From Hymenopus coronatus (taxonomy: Eukaryota > Arthropoda > Insecta > Mantodea > Hymenopodidae): a DNA stretch of 64,000 bases. Of the stretch, positions 47,023 through 59,394 are shown piece after piece (the first letter of the stretch is position 1; each line of letters starts with the position of its first letter). A program made the translations under genes and the position numbers. The stretch spans positions 101,067,281 to 101,131,280 of the forward strand of contig CM060898.1 of assembly GCA_030762935.1 (NCBI GenBank), written 5' to 3'. The notes under the pieces are model-generated. The model searched no databases, was not told the DNA's origin, and saw nothing but the letters and a program-made list of their open reading frames with translations.

Positions 47023-47754
47023 TGTTTTTTTAATTATGCTTATTATCGTATAAATTACAAAGGCACATATGTCTGTGGACCCGAGTGATTGCTGAAGATT
47101 AGTGTATGTATACTGGTATTTAAATAAATAGATTTATTCGTTCATTCATTCATTCATGCATTTTGTGAAGATAATAGCCTAAAACCTAATTGCTCTGAGT
47201 TTGGAAACATCGAACTCTGTGAACCACAGCCAGTGGATTATTGACCCTGTTACATATAAATCAGATTGATGTGCAGAACGACGACGGTGATATGTTAAAT
47301 AAACACATTGCTTTGATTGGAGGGCTCGCTCTGTCAAAAGAGCAGCAGTTATATTTATTGCGATGCGTACGGCTTTGAGTCTAAATCACGGGACCATTGT
47401 GGGTGAGAGGTCTGAACTCGTATTTCATTGTGCAGACGGCACTGGACTTGTTTGCTTATCTGTGCTCTGTCATGCGGCAGTCAGCTGATAAACTCCACAT
47501 CCATGTGCCCTTAAAACAAATGTTTCACACACTGTTCATAATTCTTTCCGTTAAGTGTCAAGCACAGCAACTTTTTCTGTGCTGGAGATTAAGGGAAGGT
47601 GTTCAGGACGTGTACATTCCGTGTTTTCATTAGCAAAATTATCTTTCTCTTGTCTTGCTTTGAGTTCAGTGTTGCCAAACTTGAGGCAAAATTTCCTCCT
47701 AGATCACTTCTCAAATCCCCCCTAAATCGGAAAAAAAATTAGCTAATAATTTTT
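47023..47754. other. Unassigned region with (ATTC)n
   Basis: A short (ATTC)n run lies at about 47137-47157. A plus ORF at 47397-47633 (78 codons) has no recognisable family. Confidence 0.4.
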
Positions 47755-47943
47755 ACTTTCTTTACTACTACAATGTAAATTGTAGGTAGAGAATGTATTG
47801 TATTCCACCCACAAATTGGATACCTAGATTTCACTGAAAATGTGATTTCCAAATACAAAAAGAGCATTTTTAGAAAAAAATTCCTGTGTGTATGTTCTTT
47901 TTTTTTTTTTTTTTTTTTAGTGTTTAACTCTCGCTTTTACTAC

Positions 47944-48170
47944 TTTTTTTTTTTTTTTAAATACAGTTCCGGAGGCTCCTCAGGACTACGGCGCTGTATT
48001 CCCTTTTTCTCCATTTTTTCCAGTTTCCTATATTTCCTTAGTAGACCTTATTATTCTTAACGTTCTCCTTTAACACATACATACACAAACATAGACACAT
48101 TTACAACCACAGAAACACCCATGCCCAAGGCGGGACTCGAACCCACGAAGCGCCAAAGCGAGACTGCTTG
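47944..48170 (-). repeat. SINE SB nested in SD
   Basis: The T-run, AATACAGTTCCGGAGGCTCC and a minus B box GGGTTCGAGTCCC (about 48132-48144) identify it. The first part of the tRNA head is cut off. Confidence 0.85.
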
Positions 48171-48199
48171 TGACACCGTAGATGATAATATTGGTGATG

Positions 48200-48482
48200 T
48201 CGCCCTCCGTGGTGTAATGGTTACCATGCTGACTTCATATACCCAAGGTCGCGGGTTCAAACCCGGCGGAGGACGATGGATTTTTTCGGGCGTAAAAATC
48301 ATTCGCATCGTTTCCTTCGGAAGGGAAGTAAAGCCGTTTGTCCCGTGTCGTAGATTTACGGCACGTAAAAGATAGAGAGGCCTCTGAGCAAAATTAAGCG
48401 GTCTTTCACACCCAATATAGAATGGGACGATGAGAAACACAGCAGATAAAGAGCGTCCATAAATAACACGCCATTTGTTTTT
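48200..48482 (+). repeat. SINE SC nested in SD
   Basis: A full-length plus copy: head GCCCTCCGTGGTGTAATGGT at 48202-48221, B box GCGGGTTCAAACCC at 48251-48264, end GAGCGTCCATAAATAACACG. Confidence 0.9.
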
Positions 48483-48573
48483 GATGGAATGAAAATGGAG
48501 TACCGGTGGACTACAATAGCAGGGGAAACCGGAGATAGCTTGGGTGGGTCTAATCACTCGGCCACGGCGCGGC

Positions 48574-48575
<2 letters not shown>

Positions 48576-48603
<28 letters not shown>
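48576..48603. repeat. (GT)n microsatellite
   Basis: The uninterrupted GT run belongs to the HR element's internal simple-repeat segment. Confidence 0.9.
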
Positions 48604-48610
<7 letters not shown>

Positions 48611-49149
48611 AACACAACTCAAAAACGAAAATTACGTTAAATATCAAACTTAGTATCTAAGTTCAGGATCTTTCAAGGAAGTTACACGAAGATTCTCAAG
48701 CAAATTCCCTACGCCCCAATCTATTCTTTACTATAAAATGTTTTCACAAAATTAATTTTTCAAAGATGGCATTAAAATTTGATTAAAATACATGCTAAGA
48801 TATTTTCGTTAAAAATCAAATTTATATCTTTAATTTTCTGGGTGTAGTCTTTAAAGCCCTGTTCATGAGACTGAGTTCTTCAAAACTGGTAAACTGTTAG
48901 TTTTAGGAAAAAACCTACTACTCTAGAAATATGTATTTTGCTAAATACACAGTTAATGGCAAATGAAATTTTCTTTTGGAGTTAACCATTGCTAAGATAT
49001 TCTTGTTAGTAGCTTCTCTCTCTAGAATCCTCGATTCAAGAATATTGTACAGTGCGAACGCGGTGATGATGGACAGTGTCAATGAGAAAGTAAGAAAAAT
49101 TATTTCAATCTGGCTTGCACTAAATTATTGCTTTGCTGCCTAGTATAAA

Positions 49150-49251
49150 GTGAATATTAGGAAGATTATTCCATTAAAATTTTGATGTCGAGTTTTCACT
49201 GGTAATATATCCTTTGAGGTCCCCTGAAGCAAAAAAAAAAAACTTTATCTA
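49150..49251 (-). repeat. HR fragment
   Basis: It carries GATGTCGAGTTTTCACTGG and TGAGGTCCCCTGAAGC. It precedes a complete minus copy. Confidence 0.65.
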
Positions 49252-50003
49252 GCACGTATGCACAATCTATATAGTAGGTAGAAAAAGTATTGCATAACAC
49301 CTAAAAATTCGATACCGAGATCTCACCAGAAATATATGTTTGGATACCTGAGTCCAAAGATCAACATTTTTAGAAAAAGATCGGCGTGTATGCCTGTGTG
49401 TGTCTGTGGACAGTATAATTCAGAAGGAAAGTCCGTTAAATACCAAACTTTTAAGAATGAGATATGATGATTTAAAGGAATCCCCCAGCCCGGATTAGGT
49501 TCCTTTACACGGAACATTTTTTAAACTTTCGCTTTCCTAAAAGATGACTCTAATGACTTTGATTAAAATGCCGTATATTAAAAATATTTACTCGACAATC
49601 AAATGAAGGCCTCTTCAGTCTGAGGGGCTTTTGTATAACTAGTAAACTTTAAGAACTAGACACAAATTTACTACATAAAAATAGATCTCGTTAAAACACA
49701 CAATTAGTTAACGATTCCGAGAAGCTCCGCGTTATTTTTTCAATTTTAAAATACTTAAAAACTTGTCTCACACAGGTAGCTATTATCATTTCATGTCTCT
49801 CTTGATTTACTCCTAGTCATGAAAGAAGATCTGAATTTCAATGAAAAACGCATAGACAACTTTTAAATGATTTGACTATCGCTTTAGCCTACTATATTCC
49901 CTTGTTCCCTTTCTGCTTATAAGGAAACAAGTAATAATCTTTTGCTGGAATAGTTTTTTTTGAGGAACAGATAGAGAAATGTCATGTGAATAGAACACAT
50001 CTG
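49252..50003 (-). repeat. HR element, minus
   Basis: It runs from ACTTTATCTAG to CATCTGG, with both ends recognisable but mutated. Confidence 0.8.
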
Positions 50004-50009
50004 GTTTTT

Positions 50010-51360
50010 ATTTTCTCCAGCTCGTATGTACGTAGTAGCTAGAAAATGTATTGTATTCCATCCAAAAATGTCGGTGTCAGGATTTCACAGGAAATATATT
50101 TTGAGGTGCACTGAGCCCGAAAAAAACATTTTTAGAGAAAAATCCGTGAGTGTGTGTGTATGATGTCTGTGAGTCTCTGGACAGCATAGCTCAAAAACGA
50201 AAAGAAAAATGTACAAACAGAGTATTAATGTTTAATATATTCCAAGGATGTGACACGAAAGTGTTCAATAACATCCTCCCACCACATACTTGAAACATTT
50301 TTTGAATATTTTATTTTTCTCAAAAATAGCTCTAACGATTTTGATTACGATAGCGTATATTAAATATATTTACATCACAAATAAAATTTACATTTTGAAT
50401 TTTCTGGTAATAGCCACGAAGGACTCTTTATTCTGGATAAATTTGGCATAATTTTGCATAGCTGTTAAAACGTAAGAGATAGACAAGCACTTACTGTACA
50501 AAAAATTGTAGATATCGTTAAAACACATAATTTATGTCATATGTATTTTTCTTGTAGAGTTGACCTTTTTGAGATATTCCGTTTTTAAACTGCCTACCTT
50601 TTTCAAACGAGAAGTCACTTGCGTTTCATCTCTCTTAGTTTACTGCTGGCCATGTAAAGCGAAGTGAACCTCAGTTGGGTGCATAGCGATCAGCTTTTAA
50701 TAAATTTGACTATAAATTTAGCCTAGTGTTCTTCCTTTTTTCCCTTCTGCTTACAAGGAAACAAGTAATTAGACGATTTGTTCTAGTGTTTATCTCTATG
50801 TGCTAGTGTTTTGTCTTTAATTTTATTGAATATCTTAGTACGAAGATCCAGGTATTTGAAACCATTTTATTAATATTGATTTTTATTAATTTGACTATTT
50901 TGGCAGAAGTAAGTGTAACAGATTTAGAATCTGTAAATATGTTAAGTAATCATAAGTAAGGGAATTATTAATATTAATATATATATACATATATTTTTTT
51001 GTAGCTTTAATGCCCTTTAACCTGGTTGGTCATATCGAACGATGAATGAAATTGGTGAAATGATGCTCAAATGATATCGGGGTCCATGGAGCTTAAAGTT
51101 ACTCGACATTCGTCTTCTCAGGATAAGGGAAAACCCCGAAAAAAAACTTATCCAGGTAACTCACCCTTAGCAAGATTCGAACTCACGACCTTTCAAAGAT
51201 GAGGCAGACACGCTACCACCACAATACCACCAGGCGGGCAATATTAATATCGGTAGGTTTAATTTTAATTAATTTATTTATAGTTGGGGTGGCATGGTGT
51301 AGATAAGAATATTGCGTATACGGAACAGCTAGAGAAAGCTATGTGAATGGAACCATCAGA
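50010..51360 (-). repeat. HR element split by a foreign block
   Basis: It starts about 6 bp after the previous minus copy. HR sequence stops near 50812 and resumes at 51320-51360 (GAACAGCTAGAGAAAG to CATCAGA). The gap contains AT-rich DNA plus SINE SA. Confidence 0.78.
51003..51239 (-). repeat. SINE family SA
   Basis: A full-length minus copy with head GCGTGTCTGCCTCATC and B box GTGAGTTCGAATC read on the minus strand. AATATTAATAT lies on both sides (50970-50980 and 51240-51250), which fits a TSD but is low complexity. Confidence 0.88.
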
Positions 51361-52165
51361 ATTTTTTTCTTGTCTTAGTTCAAGGTCTGACTTGAGCTTA
51401 TGCCCACGAGCCGGGCATACTCATGAGCATGAATTCTATACAGTGCTTTTCCCCAGCATCTGGAACCTGTTCCATTCGGCATCCTTTCCTATTTCTAATT
51501 CTAAATGATCACAATAGATCTAAGTGTTCATAAGGAACACATTTCCAATGTCAAGTCCACTTAGCAAACGCTGTGTTGATAACTAACAGAATTCATAACG
51601 TAATCTAACAAACCAAATCTCTTTTAAAATGGAAACATCACTAAGGAGCAGAAAATTACTCTTTTAAAAGTGAAAGAGGCGGAATCTTCTAGATAAATAT
51701 TAACTGCTATGCGCCACGCAGCTTGCTTCATGCAACAAATCATTCAGAAAGAAGTTTAGTATTGGAATAGCCTACCTACTGCGGCCTTAAGGACTAACGA
51801 CACAACAGCTGTACTCTTTCTCCAAGTTATCTGTTTATCTCTGGGTCCCAACTCCAAGCTCGCCCACAAATTAATTTCTGAAACGTTAATGTAACTCCTC
51901 ACTGCCCGAACCAGATATTTATGGGGCGTACATCGGAAATAACTCTTTCGTCTGCAGCTTTTAAAAGGTGTTCCCTGACAAGACGTGCAGCGAAATAACA
52001 ATTCTTTATGTTCCAGTTTATCGGCCACACAATTTTACCTCTCTGCCTTTAGATTTGCGTGCTCTGTGACATTAAGATCGAAACAGATTCTAGTTCAATA
52101 TCAATCTGTGAATATAAAATCGATTATTTTAAATATTTCAACTCAGAATTAATTTTTTTTAAAAA
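51361..52165. other. Unassigned region
   Basis: A minus ORF at 51756-52028 (90 codons) has several Cys and Arg but no recognised domain. I do not call a gene. Confidence 0.35.
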
Positions 52166-52977
52166 TCTGATGTGTTTCATTCAAATGACTTTCTCTACAT
52201 CTCTGCAACAAATTATTATTAAAAAGCTTATTCTTATATTTACTTATTGCTAATCGAGAAACAATTAGCAGGAATAGTCTTCTTACTTGCTTCCGTGTAA
52301 GTAGCAGAGAAATAAGGGAATACTGAAGTGATAGTCAAAAACTGGTTGCTATGTGATTCAAGTTTGTATGGACAGGAGTTGACAAATTCCCTAATGAGGA
52401 AAGTACAAGTATTTTAAAGCTGAAACCAAGAAAAAAGAATATCTAAAAATGATCAACTCCACGACAAAGATGTCTATAACATAAATTGTGTGTTTTAACT
52501 AACTGTACATTTTCTTTTAAGTAAATTCTTGTCTATCTCTTACGGTTTAACAGTTATACAAAATTCCGCAAAATTCATTCATAATGGAGATGACTTCAGA
52601 GGCTATTCTCAGAAATTTCAAAATATGCATTTTATTTGTCATGATAATATCTCTAATATACGACATTTTAATCAAAATCATTACAGTCATTTTCTTGAAA
52701 ATCTTCGTGTCGTATCCTTGGAAGATATTGAACTTAAATAAAAAGTTTGGTATTTAACGGACTTTACATTTTTGAGCTATGCTGCCCCCACCCCCACACA
52801 CACTCACATACACACACACTGACACACAGACACATACATGGACATTTTTCTAAAAATGATTTTTGTTTGGATTCAGGGGGTCTCAATCATATACTTCATG
52901 TGAAATCTCGGTATCGAATTTTGGGTGCAATACAATACCTTCTCTATACACTGTGTACAAGTATACTTAGAGAAAGT
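52166..52977 (+). repeat. Full-length HR element
   Basis: It carries a long (CA)n-rich stretch at about 52783-52840 and both ends. Confidence 0.87.
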
Positions 52978-53074
52978 AAAAATGTACATTTAGTATAAGC
53001 CCCCTTAATATTTTCGTGGCTAAACTACTGTTCAAAGTATTCAAAGAATCAAAAAAGCGCCGAAATTTTAATTT

Positions 53075-54759
53075 AGCACCTGTTTTGCAACCAATTATTC
53101 TTACAAAGGATTATCATTCTATCTACATCATACTAAATGAGATAAACTAACAGAATTGTTCTTATTACTTAGTCCCTTATAAGCAGAAGGAAAATAAGGG
53201 AATATTTCAGATTAAAGAGACATTCAAATCTTTAAAATCGGTCAATATGTGAATAATTAAAGTTCTGTTCGCTTTGCACTTCCGAAAAAAAAAATCTGAT
53301 ATATTCCATTCACATGACCTTATCTACATCTCTGCAACAAATTATTGTTAAAAACCTTATGCTTCTATTTACTTCATTCTAACCGAGAAAAAATTAGCAG
53401 AAATAATATTATTACTTGCTTCTTTGTAAGTAGAAGCGAAATAAGGGAGTACCATAGGTTAAACTGATAGTCAAAAGCTGGTTGCTATGTGACTTAAGTT
53501 TCTTTGTTTGTATGGACAGGAGCTGACAAATTCCTGCATGTGAAAAGTATATTTTTCTAATCTGAAACAAAAAACAAGGAATATCTTAAAAACGATCAAT
53601 TTCACGAAAAAATGTAGATAACATAAATTGTGTGTCTTAATGTGCTCTACATATTTTGTAGAGTAAATTTTTGCCCATCTCATATGGTTTAGCAGTTATG
53701 CAAAATTCCGTAAAATTCATCCAGAATAAAGTAGTCTTCAGAGGCTATTCCCAGAAAATTCAATATATATATTTATTTGTCAGGTAAATATCTTTAATAT
53801 ACGAAATTTTAATCAAAATCGTTATAGCCATTTTTGAGAAAATAAAAAATTTCGAAATTTTTTCCATGTAAAGGGTAGTTTGAAGTGGGGGGATTTTTCT
53901 CAAAATCTTCGTGTCGCATCCGTAAAAGATACTAAAATCACATACTAAGTTTGGTGCTTTACCGACTTTTCGTTTTTGAGTTATCGTGTTCGGTACACGG
54001 GCACACACACACACAAACCTTTTTCTGAAAATGTTTTTTTTTTGGATACAGGGGACTCTAAAACGTATATTTCCGGTGAAATCTCGATATCGAATTTTGT
54101 GCTATACCTTCTCTATACACTATGTACATAGTACGTGTAGAGAAAGTAATAATAAACAAAACGTAGCCCCGTTTGAGAAGATGAGTAATTTAAAATTGAA
54201 ACCAATAACAAGGAATATCTCGGAAACGTTCAACTCGACAACAGAAATGTATGTATATAAATTATGTGTTTTGAGATCTGCATTTTTTTGAGCAGTAATA
54301 TTTTATCTGTCTCTTATGGTTTAACATTTATGCAAGAGCCATTCATAATGAAGAACAGTTCAGAGGCTATCCCCAGAAAATTGAAGATATACATTTTATT
54401 TGTGACGTAAATATCTTTAATATACGGTCTTTATTCAAAATCGTTAGAGCCATTTTTAAGAAAAACATTTTCAAAATGTTTTCTATGTAAAAGGCAGTTT
54501 GAGGTAACGAGATTTTCTTGAAAATCTTCATGTTGCATCGTTGGAAGATATCCAACCTAAATATTGTGTTGTCTTTTTTTTTTTTTTTATTTTTGTTGTG
54601 TGTTTTAGTTCTTGAGCTACACTGTTCACCGATACACTCACACGCATGCTCAGACTTTTTCTAAAAAAATTTTTCTGAACTCAGTTAACTCAAAACATAT
54701 TTTCGGTGAAATCTTGGTATCGAATTTTTGGTGGAATACATAGTACGTGTAGAGAAAGT
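53075..54759 (+). repeat. HR element hosting another HR element
   Basis: Host parts are 53075-53292 and 54148-54759. The resumed part starts ACGTAGCCCCGTTTGAGAAG, as expected after the CTTCCGAAAA region. The host's left end is missing. Confidence 0.8.
53295..54147 (+). repeat. HR element inserted in HR, intact ends
   Basis: A full 853-bp copy in an A10 run. Its terminal palindrome at 54109-54143 contains the perfect 14-mer ACTATGTACATAGT at 54119-54132. Confidence 0.9.
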
Positions 54760-54765
54760 AATAGT

Positions 54766-55354
54766 TGTGATTGTTTCTCCCTATACTGCAACAAACTGTT
54801 CTTAAAAAGACTTATTCTGCTATTCAACATAAACATAAGCAAAACTGATTTTGTATGTGTCTTTGTAACTTAAAGGAGAATAAGGGTATATATCAGGGTA
54901 AAGCAACATATGAAAGTTTTAAGATTCTCTCTGTGATGACATGGAAATCTATTCCCAAGAAATTTGGGATATGCATTTTATTTATAATATAAATATCTTT
55001 ACTATGCGGCATGTTGGTCAAAATCGTTAGAGCCAATTTTTAGAAAATTGAACATTTCGAAAATTCTTCCATGTAAATGATAAGTTTGGGGTGGACGAAT
55101 TTTCTAAAAGTTGCATCTTTGGAAGATAGTTTAATATCAGTTTTCGTATTTAACCGATTTTGTTTTGAGCTATGCTGTCCACAGGCGCACGCACACACAG
55201 TCACTCACACTGACCTTTTTGTAAAAATGCTCATTTTAGAATCAGGAGTCCTCAAAATATGTTTTTCTGGTGAAATCTCGGATATGAATTTTTGGGTGGA
55301 GTGCAATATCTTCTCTACCTACTATCTGCATTATACATACATGCTAGAGAAATT
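54766..55354 (+). repeat. HR element, diverged
   Basis: The left end is truncated and there are many small deletions. It ends TAGAGAAATT. Confidence 0.72.
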
Positions 55355-55360
55355 AATAGT

Positions 55361-55436
55361 TCCGATAAATTCCGTATTGAATTTCTGGGTGGCATGCAAG
55401 AGGTACTTTCTCTCCTTACCACTAGTAAGATAAAGT
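55361..55436 (+). repeat. HR right-end fragment
   Basis: ATTGAATTTCTGGGTGGCAT and a degraded hairpin ending AAAGT. Confidence 0.55.
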
Positions 55437-55440
55437 AAAG

Positions 55441-56089
55441 ATATTTTACAACCACTCTCTACCCTTTCGCTTATAATTGGTTATACAAATCATTCTCAAG
55501 AATGTTATCTTTCTGTGTACTTTATTTTAATTGAGATAAACCTTCCCGGAAATTGCAAAGTTACACATTTTGTTACAAATACAAAGGGATAAGCGGTAGT
55601 CAAATGTTTTAGAACTGCCTTTATTGTTTCATATTCTTTCTGACATCCGAGATCAACAAGGGTTTAAAAAAAAACAAAAAATATTAAACATTTCGATTAA
55701 TTAGTAATGAATATCTTGAAATGGTTGACGACACAAAAAAGGTAATTGAAATAAATTATATGTTTTAAAGAGATCTACATTTTTTGTGCAGTACTTTTGC
55801 GTATATTGCTTAACGTTTACCAATTAGTGACTATTATACAAAATTCCCTCCACGATGAAGAAGACTTCTGAAGCTTTCCCAGAAAATTCAATTTACACAT
55901 TTATTGTTAATAACTTTAACATCAATATGGTATTCCAGAAAATCAAAAAATTTCTCGATAATGTTGCGGAAATATTGGGGTGATAAAATTATCTTAAACA
56001 ATTTCATGCCGCATATTTGAAGGGTACTGAAGTCAATGCCAAGTTTGATGTTCAACCGAAATGTTATTTTAGCGGACTTTTCCTAAAAA
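55441..56089 (+). repeat. HR element, strongly diverged
   Basis: It stops at TTTTCCTAAAAA, where the next HR inserted. A few bases of its continuation (AAAAATGCTTT) reappear after that copy at about 57489-57499. Confidence 0.7.
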
Positions 56090-56406
56090 TCTGAGTGTTC
56101 CATTCACATGACTTTCTCTACCAATTATTCTTATATCTGCTCCATGCTAATCGAGATAAAAATTAACAGAAATGGTGTTATTAGGTACCTAATTCTTTGT
56201 AGGTAAGGAATACTCGGATAAAGCGATAGTCAAATGTTTTAAAAACTGCTCGCTAAGTGACCTTTAAATTCCGGTTCTCTTTGGGTGCTCAGGAATGAAA
56301 GAGAGAGAGAGAAAAAAAAAAGAAAGAAATAGAAAATGAATGACCATTTCCGATTTGAGAAAGGTATAAATATTGGAGCATTTAACCAATAACAAGGAAT
56401 ATCTCG

Positions 56407-56979
56407 TCTACCTCTAAGGTTGAGTGGTCACTTCTTTGGCTTCTCAACTCAGAGATTCTGAGGCGGGGAAGTTTCTTAAGCAGAATTATTTCCTATTCCC
56501 CACAAAATCTGGATGAGTATGAATGTTACGTTACGTAATTTGCTTACCCTCTCGTATTAGGACTGACATCCCCCTAGGAGTCTAGGAGTCTGAAGCCTGT
56601 CGGGGAGCCAACCACAAAATGAGGATCCTGGAACGAGTGGTCAGACCGTAGCCAAGCATGAGCCTGAGGGAGTGGATAATATGAAATGCAAGTAAAATGA
56701 TGATGGATCAATTGGTAGAATGAGCGGTGGGGGAAACCGGAGGACCCTGAGAAAACCCGTTCAGACGCCGTTTCGTCCACCACAAATCCCACATGCGAGC
56801 TTTTGGAATCGAACCCGAGCTGCCTAGGTGGGAGGGGTATGAATGTGCGACTGCATATGTGTGTGAGCGTGTGTTTATGTTAAGAAGGAATAATAAATCA
56901 ACTTTGACAACTCTACAGCTCAGCAGTTGTTTTTCAAGTCAAATTTACACAGCAGTTAAATAAAACAATTAAAAAATGA
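56407..56979 (+). repeat. SINE SG hosting SD
   Basis: The head reads CTACCTCTAAGGTTGAGTGG and the body AGAATTATTTCCTATTCCCC, interrupted at 56527-56836. TSDs AATATCTCG lie at 56398-56406 and 56980-56988. Confidence 0.82.
56527..56836 (-). repeat. SD-like SINE nested in SG
   Basis: The minus strand carries a B box GGGTTCGATTCC, GTGGGATTTGTGGTGGACGA and CTCCGGTTTCCCCC as in SD, but a different 3' half (TGGTTGGCTCCCCGACAGGC). 10-bp TSDs GTATGAATGT lie at 56517-56526 and 56837-56846. Confidence 0.85.
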
Positions 56980-57502
56980 AATATCTCGGAAATGTTTAAC
57001 TCTACAAATATATTGGAAATAAATTCTGTATTTTAATGGGAACTGTGTACATGTTTTGTGTGGTAAGATTGTGTCTGTATTTTACGATTTAATAGTTAAA
57101 CAAAATTAATTCAGAATGAAGAGAGCCTTAGAGACTAATCCCAGAAAATACAATATATATTATAATGTATTTTTAAATAAATTCGTTAGAGCCATTTTTG
57201 AGAAAATCTAAAATTATGAAAATTCATCCATGTAAAGGGTAGTTTGAGCTGAGGGGATTTTACTTAAAATCTTGCTGTCGAATCCTCCAAAGATACTGAG
57301 CTGTAATACTAACTTTAATATTTCAATGTTTTCGTTTTTGAGCTATATTAACACACACCCTAAATTTTTGTTAATAGTTATTTGAATTAGGCGATCTCAA
57401 AACGTTTAGTTCCAATGAAATCTGGGTATCAGCTTTTTGGGTAGAATGCAAAACTTTCTCTGCCTAGTATGTAAGTCATGAAGACAGCAAAAATGCTTTA
57501 TT

Positions 57503-58336
57503 ACTTTCTCTAGCATATGTAAAATGTACAAGTGCGTAGAGAAGATATTGCATTCCACTAAAAATTCGATAACGAGATTTTACGGGAAATATATGTTTTG
57601 TTATCTCCTGAATCAAAAGAGAGGGTAAGAAATTTTACCAAAAGGCCAAACTGTTTGTGTATGTATGAGTGTGCGTGTGGGGGGGGGGGGCAGAATAACT
57701 CAGAAACGAAAATTCCAGTAAATATCAAACTTGGTATTTAAGTTTCGTACCTTTCAAGAAAAATGAATTTAAAGCTATCCATTACATGGAAAACTTTCGA
57801 AAGTTTTGATTTCTCAAAATTGGTTCTAACGATTTTGATTAAAATAGTGTAGAATATATTAAAGATATGTATGTAACAAATGAGACATATATTTTGAACT
57901 TTCTAGGGGTAGCCTCTGAAGTCCTTTTCATTCTGAATGAATTTTGTATTACTGGTAAACCGTAAGAGACAAATCTCGTCAAAATTCACAATTTATATTC
58001 TTTTTGTTGTAGAGCTAACCGTTTCCTAAATACATTTTGTTATTGGTTCCAATGTTAAAAAACTTATACTTTTCATTATCAAGTAGTCGTCGGTGTTTAT
58101 TTTGTTTTACTCCTGGTCATACAAAGAAGTGAATTTCAATGAATATAGCATCGCGACAGTTTTGAAAACATTAGAATCGCTTTAGCCTAGCATATTCCCT
58201 TGTTTCCTTTCTACATGAAAGGAACTAAATAATAACACAATTTTATTAGTGCGCATCTCGATTAGCATGGAGTTGAAAGAAGAGTAGTCTTTTCTTAGTA
58301 GCACATAGAAAAAGTAATTTAATGGAATAGATAAGA
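57503..58336 (-). repeat. HR element, minus
   Basis: It starts ACTTTCTCTA about 14 bp after the end of the plus block. A G run (57679-57690) replaces part of the (GT)n tract. Confidence 0.85.
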
Positions 58337-58341
58337 TTTTT

Positions 58342-59192
58342 ACTTTCTCAACACGTACTATGTACAGTGTATAGAGAAGCTATTGCACTCCACCCAAAAG
58401 TCGATACCGAGATTTCACCGGAAATATATGTTTTAGAGTCCCCTGTATCCAAAAAAAAAAAAAAATTCAGAAAAAGGTCCGTGTGTGCGTGTGTGCCTGT
58501 GAACACGACAACTCAAAAACGAAAAGTCGCTAAAATACCAAAATGATATTTAGGTTTTGTATCTTCCAGGAATGCGGCATAAATGTTTTGCGAAAAATCC
58601 CCCCAGCCTAAACTACCCTTTACATGGAACTTTTTTCGAAAATTTTGATTTACTCATAAATGGCTCTAACGATTTTGATTGAAATATCATATATTAAAGA
58701 TATTTACCTGACAAATAAAATTTATATCTTGAATTTTCTTGGAATAGCCTCTAAATACTACTTTACTCTTTATAAATTGCATAACTGCTAAACCATAAGA
58801 GATGGACAAAAACTTACCCCACAAAAAATTTACAGCATGTTAAAACATACAACTAATGTTACATAAATCTTTTTCGTGAGTTGATCGTTTTTGAGATATT
58901 TCTTGTTTTTGGTTTCAGCTTTAAAGACATGCTTTTCTCATACAGGAATTTGCCAACTCCTTCCTGTCCATACAAACAAAGAAATTTTGGTCACATAGTA
59001 ACCAGCTTTTGACTATCACTTTAACCCATGATACTCCCTTATTTCGCTTCTACTTACAAGGAAGCAAGTAATAAGACTATTTCTGCTAATTTTTTCTCGA
59101 TTAGCATGAAGTAAATACATAGAAGCATAACCTTTTTAAGAATAATTTGAGGCAGAGATGTAGAGGAAGTCATGTGAAAGGAACACATAAGA
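58342..59192 (-). repeat. Full-length HR element, tandem
   Basis: It begins 6 bp after the previous copy's AAGA end. Both termini are clear. Confidence 0.88.
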
Positions 59193-59394
59193 TTTTTTAT
59201 TTTATTTTGTTTACGTATTGTTATTTTTATTGTTATTATTATTTATTTATTTCTGCCTCATGGATCGCTCGTGCGGGGCATGGTGTCCACTCTCATGAGT
59301 GGACGGTCAGTTTAACCTGTGAGTTAGGTTTTCTGCAACAGCTTCTCGAAGGGTTGAGTTGGAATGGCTTGAGTAAGCCGAATCTGTTCTGTTT
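59193..59394. other. Unassigned spacer
   Basis: A T/A-rich start (GTTATTTTTATTGTTATTAT) followed by 140 bp of unrecognised sequence. Confidence 0.35.

Larger units (their letters stand above)
47898..48574 (-). repeat. SINE SD hosting SB and SC
   Basis: The T21 tail and AGTGTTTAAC at 47898-47930 form its 3' end, 48171-48199 its middle, and 48483-48574 its body and head (GAAACCGGAG; CACTCGGCCACGGCGCGGCC). Confidence 0.82.
47755..49010 (-). repeat. HR element hosting a SINE nest
   Basis: HR sequence at 47755-47897 and 48575-49010 is interrupted inside its (GT)n tract by SD, which holds SB and SC. The CATCAGA end is lost. Confidence 0.82.
56090..57488 (+). repeat. HR element hosting SINE SG
   Basis: HR parts are 56090-56406 and 56980-57488. 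It is the last plus copy before the orientation switch. Confidence 0.8.

Noticed and set aside
48057..48647. 196-codon minus ORF, the longest in the window
   Set aside because: It crosses SB, SC and SD SINEs and an HR (GT)n tract. It is a chimera of repeats.
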